Below are positions 10,174 through 12,541 of a stretch of 12,541 nucleotides of DNA, piece after piece (position 1 is the stretch's first letter; every line of letters starts with the position of its first letter). Where the stretch lies: assembly GCA_019677205.1 (NCBI GenBank), contig JAAMXY010004509.1:1-12541 (forward strand), read 5' to 3'. The position numbers and the translations under genes are program-made. The notes under the pieces are model-generated. The model searched no databases, was not told the origin of the DNA, and saw only the letters and a program-made list of their open reading frames with translations. Source of the DNA: Pinguiococcus pyrenoidosus. Taxonomy: Eukaryota > Sar > Pinguiophyceae > Pinguiochrysidales > Pinguiochrysidaceae.

Positions 10174-11150
10174 CACTTCAGCAAGCTCGCGAGAACCACT
10201 TGCCACAAGAGGGCGCACATGTTGTTGAAGATCGGCCGCAGATGCGGAGGCACCTAAAGAAGCGTGAGCGGAAGGCGTGATCCGTCTCCACGGCGCCGGA
10301 CGATGCCAACCTGAGATTGCCTTATGATTGCCGCGGGGATCCAGATGATCCACGAGAAGCACATGGTCCGCCACAGCGGCTCGTATGCCAATATCGGTGG
10401 GAAGTGCCCTGGGCAGGGGCCACCTCTTAGCTACTCCTTCCCTCCCGCGCCCTCGTGACCCACCGATGGGCCTACCTGCCTTGAAAAGCACTCGCAGCTC
10501 GTAGTCGGAATTCACCACCGCTGAGGACACGTAGAGCCCTCCCGTGAGGCAGCCGTAGATGTGATAGAAGTAGATGTTGAAGGACGGGGAGAATACAAAC
10601 TGGTCCAGCAGCACCGCGGGGATGAGGCTGAATCCAGCCATGTTCAGCAGGCTGAACCAGGCGGAGATCACGGGGGCGGCGAAGAAGAACGCCATGAAGG
10701 ACGAGCGAAACACCGCGTCCGTGTCCAGATCCGCCAGCCTACGGTCGTCCAGGAACATCTGCTTGATCACCTGGGCCAGACCGCTGATCACACTGCTCTG
10801 CACCATGTTCTATTTCGCGCAGCAAGCATTTCCACCTTCGTTAGAAGAGCAGGGCTTCCCACCGCAACCAGCTTGCACATGCTTGGACGCCTCTCCCTCC
10901 TTTCCTGCTCTCTTCGGAACAGGAGTCCTCTCCCAACTCTCCCACACACAAAGCCTTGCGGTGCTGCCAAGCAAGTTTGAGGCAAAGGGGGCCACGCTGT
11001 AGACTTGGCAAGGAGCGACAGGAGCTCCAAGCAACGAGGCCGTACCATCTGCAGGGGATGGCGCTTCAGTAGCGTGTTGTACCGCGCCCACAGGGTAACC
11101 TTCTTGGGGTCCCCGGCCACTTCGCGGCGTCTCGCTGCTGCCGTCGCCAT
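10173..11150 (-). CDS. Mpv17/PMP22-family membrane protein
   Basis: Small integral membrane protein of the family that includes mitochondrial Mpv17/Sym1 and peroxisomal PMP22/PXMP2; family members affect inner-membrane or peroxisomal permeability. Exons in transcript order 11150-11046, 10809-10476, 10408-10311 and 10253-10173 (stop TGA) give 205 residues, typical for the family. Introns: 10810-11045 (phase 0, 236 bp), 10409-10475 (phase 1) and 10254-10310 (phase 0, weak GTTGGC donor). Visible signatures are the N-terminal LWARYNTLLKRHPL, several hydrophobic segments from about residue 75, the PLWRTMCFSWIIWIPAA block, and the C-terminal VPPHLRPIFNNMCALLWQ, which matches the family's usual ending. 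The ATG at 11150 has a good context (CGCCATGG); the open frame extends upstream without another ATG. The second-exon acceptor was chosen because it aligns without gaps to other members. Whether it sits in mitochondria, peroxisomes or a plastid cannot be told from the sequence. Confidence 0.88.
10810..11045 (-). other. Long first intron of the Mpv17-family gene (236 bp)
   Basis: On the minus strand it begins GTACGG and ends AAATAG, phase 0, between HPLQM and NMVQSS. It contains in-frame stops. An alternative acceptor nine bases further in (GTGCAG) would keep phase but shorten the protein by three residues. The other two introns of the gene are only 57 and 67 bp. Confidence 0.8.
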
Positions 11151-11620
11151 GGCGTTCGTGGCACAAAGACTCCCAACTGGGAACGACAAGGCGCGCCAGG
11201 AAAATCTCCTCAGATTCGCCACGCATGCGTTTAGAGCGGGGTATTACCTGTGTCATAGCGGTACAACGCGAATAAAGTTTAAAAATCCATCCGTCACGTC
11301 CCTTCCTTCTGGCACGCCAGAGGCTTCGCTGCGCCGCTCCGGCGCCGAAGGCGGGTCTTGGCCCCTCCCGGTGAGTAGCTGGGCAGGCAGCAGCGCTGTA
11401 GAGGAGAGCAATCATGGCCTGGCTTGCAACGGTTCGTCGGATTCCGCCGGGGTCGAAATCGCTCCCCCGCGCGGCTGCAGCTCCACGGCCTCTGGCGAGT
11501 CGCGGGGCTCGTGTCTGGCGCACAGTTGATCCCACTGCGCTCGCGAGATGACCCGAAGGCCTGCTGTGGCGCAATGAATGCACGGCGACGTGGCGAGCTG
11601 CGTTGACGAGCGACGGGGCG
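11151..11620. other. Divergent spacer between the Mpv17-family and PG-rich-repeat genes
   Basis: A shared 470 bp promoter region. The only AT-rich patch (about 11270-11287, containing TTTAAA) lies roughly 130 bases upstream of the minus-strand ATG and could be its core promoter; this is weak. The open frames across it match nothing I recognise. Confidence 0.4.
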
Positions 11621-12541
11621 ATGGAAGACGACGAGATCACGCTGGAGCCGGGGGGCAGCTACCAGGAAGCCACCTTCCGAGATGGCTGCCTCAGCCTTCG
11701 CGCGGCCGTGCTGGAGAAGCAGCGCGCTGCGGCCAGTCCGGGGCCGAAGTATCGCGTGCCGGATGGCCTGGGCCCGCAAGTGCTGAGCACCTTCACCACG
11801 ACGCCCATTATCGGTACGGCTTGCAGCGGGAAGATGAGACGGTGACGCCCCGTGGCTTGCCTGAACGCTCCCTCTAGGCTTTGCGCAGGCAGGCAAGGAT
11901 AGTGTTGGGCGTCCTGTGGAGCACTTGAACGCCAGAGAAGTCCCTGGGCCCCAGTACCAGCTGGATCAGATCACCTACGGGCGGCAGGTGGAAGCGCGGC
12001 GCCGGACAGCTCCAATGCCGAGCTTCGGCTCGTCAAGCCGACCCTCTCTGCACGATGGCGAGGCGTGCAGCCCCGGGCCGATGACGGCGCTGCCGCGGGT
12101 CTTTGATCCCAACGTCGGGCCCACCATTGCCGGGGCCCCGTGGCGCGACAGGAAGCCCCGAGGAGCCGACACCCCAGCTCCCAACCAGTACGAAGCAGGT
12201 GCCGTGCCTCGGGAGCCATCACCATGTGCTCTCGTCAGGAAGAAGCGTAACGATCGACGTTTCGTTTCCTTGTGCTGTAGCCTCGGCAATGGGCACCCAG
12301 GTGCTGAGCACGCGGCTCAGCGCCAACCCGTTCTCCCTCGGCGGCTCCGGCATCAAGCGAGACCTCGCCAAGCCCGGTGCCAAGGACGAGCCCGGGCCCG
12401 ACGCCTACGACTCCCGCGGCTCACCCACCGTCCGAAACGTCCACTTTGGCAGTGCGCGACAGAGGCCGAAGGAAGAGCACGCCGAGGGTCCGGGCCCGAG
12501 CCAGTACGAACTGCCGAGCGCACTCGGGCCGCAGGTGTGGT
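11621..12541 (+). CDS. Sperm-tail PG-rich-repeat (STPGR) protein, 3'-partial
   Basis: Probable axoneme-associated protein of the ODF3/SHIPPO-like class; family members occur on or in flagellar microtubules. Exons 11621-11813, 11878-12198 and 12281 to the window edge give about 258 residues so far; introns 11814-11877 and 12199-12280 are both phase 1 GT-AG. PG-rich units recur: SPGPKYRVPDGLGPQVLST, VPGPQYQLDQITYGRQ, SPGPMTALPRVFDPNVGP, APNQYEAASAMGTQVLST, EPGPDAYDSRGSPTV and GPGPSQYELPSALGPQVW, each about 35-55 residues apart. The Pro-Gly-Pro-x-x-Tyr cores and the following 'LGPQV(L/W)' phrases are typical of STPGR repeats. The start MEDDEITLEPGGSY at 11621 is the first in-frame ATG. The frame is open at the right edge, so more repeats probably follow. 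It implies a flagellated cell stage. Family call is strong; exact function is unknown. Confidence 0.87.

Noticed and set aside
11400-11440. RFX X-box expected for a flagellar gene promoter
   Set aside because: Only a GCAAC half-site is visible upstream of the PG-rich-repeat gene; the partner half does not match well.
10810-11640. Minus-strand frame of 276 codons overlapping the Mpv17 gene start
   Set aside because: It is in another frame from the recognised Mpv17 exon and runs through its first intron.

Overview
The window is nuclear DNA from a compact, fairly GC-rich, intron-bearing eukaryote. All five genes are recognisable only after removing short GT-AG introns (mostly about 57-91 bp). 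A sperm-tail PG-rich-repeat protein suggests a lineage with a flagellated stage. The algal-style PH-domain DGAT1 and a cytosolic GAPDH with a Gly-Gly-Lys insertion before DWRAGR suggest a stramenopile or other chromist-like alga or protist. That placement is inference; the genes themselves are well supported.

Layout: (1) 37-2510 (+), a three-repeat MYB transcription factor with two short introns near its 3' end, possibly cut by the left window edge. (2) 3321-6861 (-), about 15 exons encoding one protein of about 850 residues: an N-terminal acyl-CoA-binding (ACBP) domain, an acidic/coiled-coil linker, a PH domain and a complete DGAT1-type MBOAT acyltransferase. (3) 8496-9847 (+), a 340-residue cytosolic NAD-type GAPDH in three exons. 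(4) 10173-11150 (-), a 205-residue Mpv17/PMP22-family membrane protein in four exons. (5) 11621-12541 (+), the 5' part of a sperm-tail PG-rich-repeat protein, cut by the right edge.

The genes alternate strictly +,-,+,-,+. This gives two convergent spacers (about 810 and 325 bp) and two divergent ones (about 1.6 kb and 470 bp). The 1.6 kb divergent spacer between the DGAT1 fusion and GAPDH is the only stretch with marked AT-rich islands; it holds a CCAAT-box cluster and a recurring AATTGGAA motif. The genes form no pathway operon, although GAPDH (glycolysis), the ACBP-PH-DGAT1 fusion (triacylglycerol synthesis) and MYB regulation are all relevant to carbon storage.

The most interesting observation is the natural ACBP-PH-DGAT1 fusion. 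It places an acyl-CoA carrier with its ligand-contacting residues preserved on the same chain as the enzyme that consumes acyl-CoA for oil synthesis. No tRNA, rRNA, CRISPR array, transposon or insertion sequence was found. Exon boundaries were assigned by eye from splice consensus, reading-frame phase and family alignment, not from transcripts.
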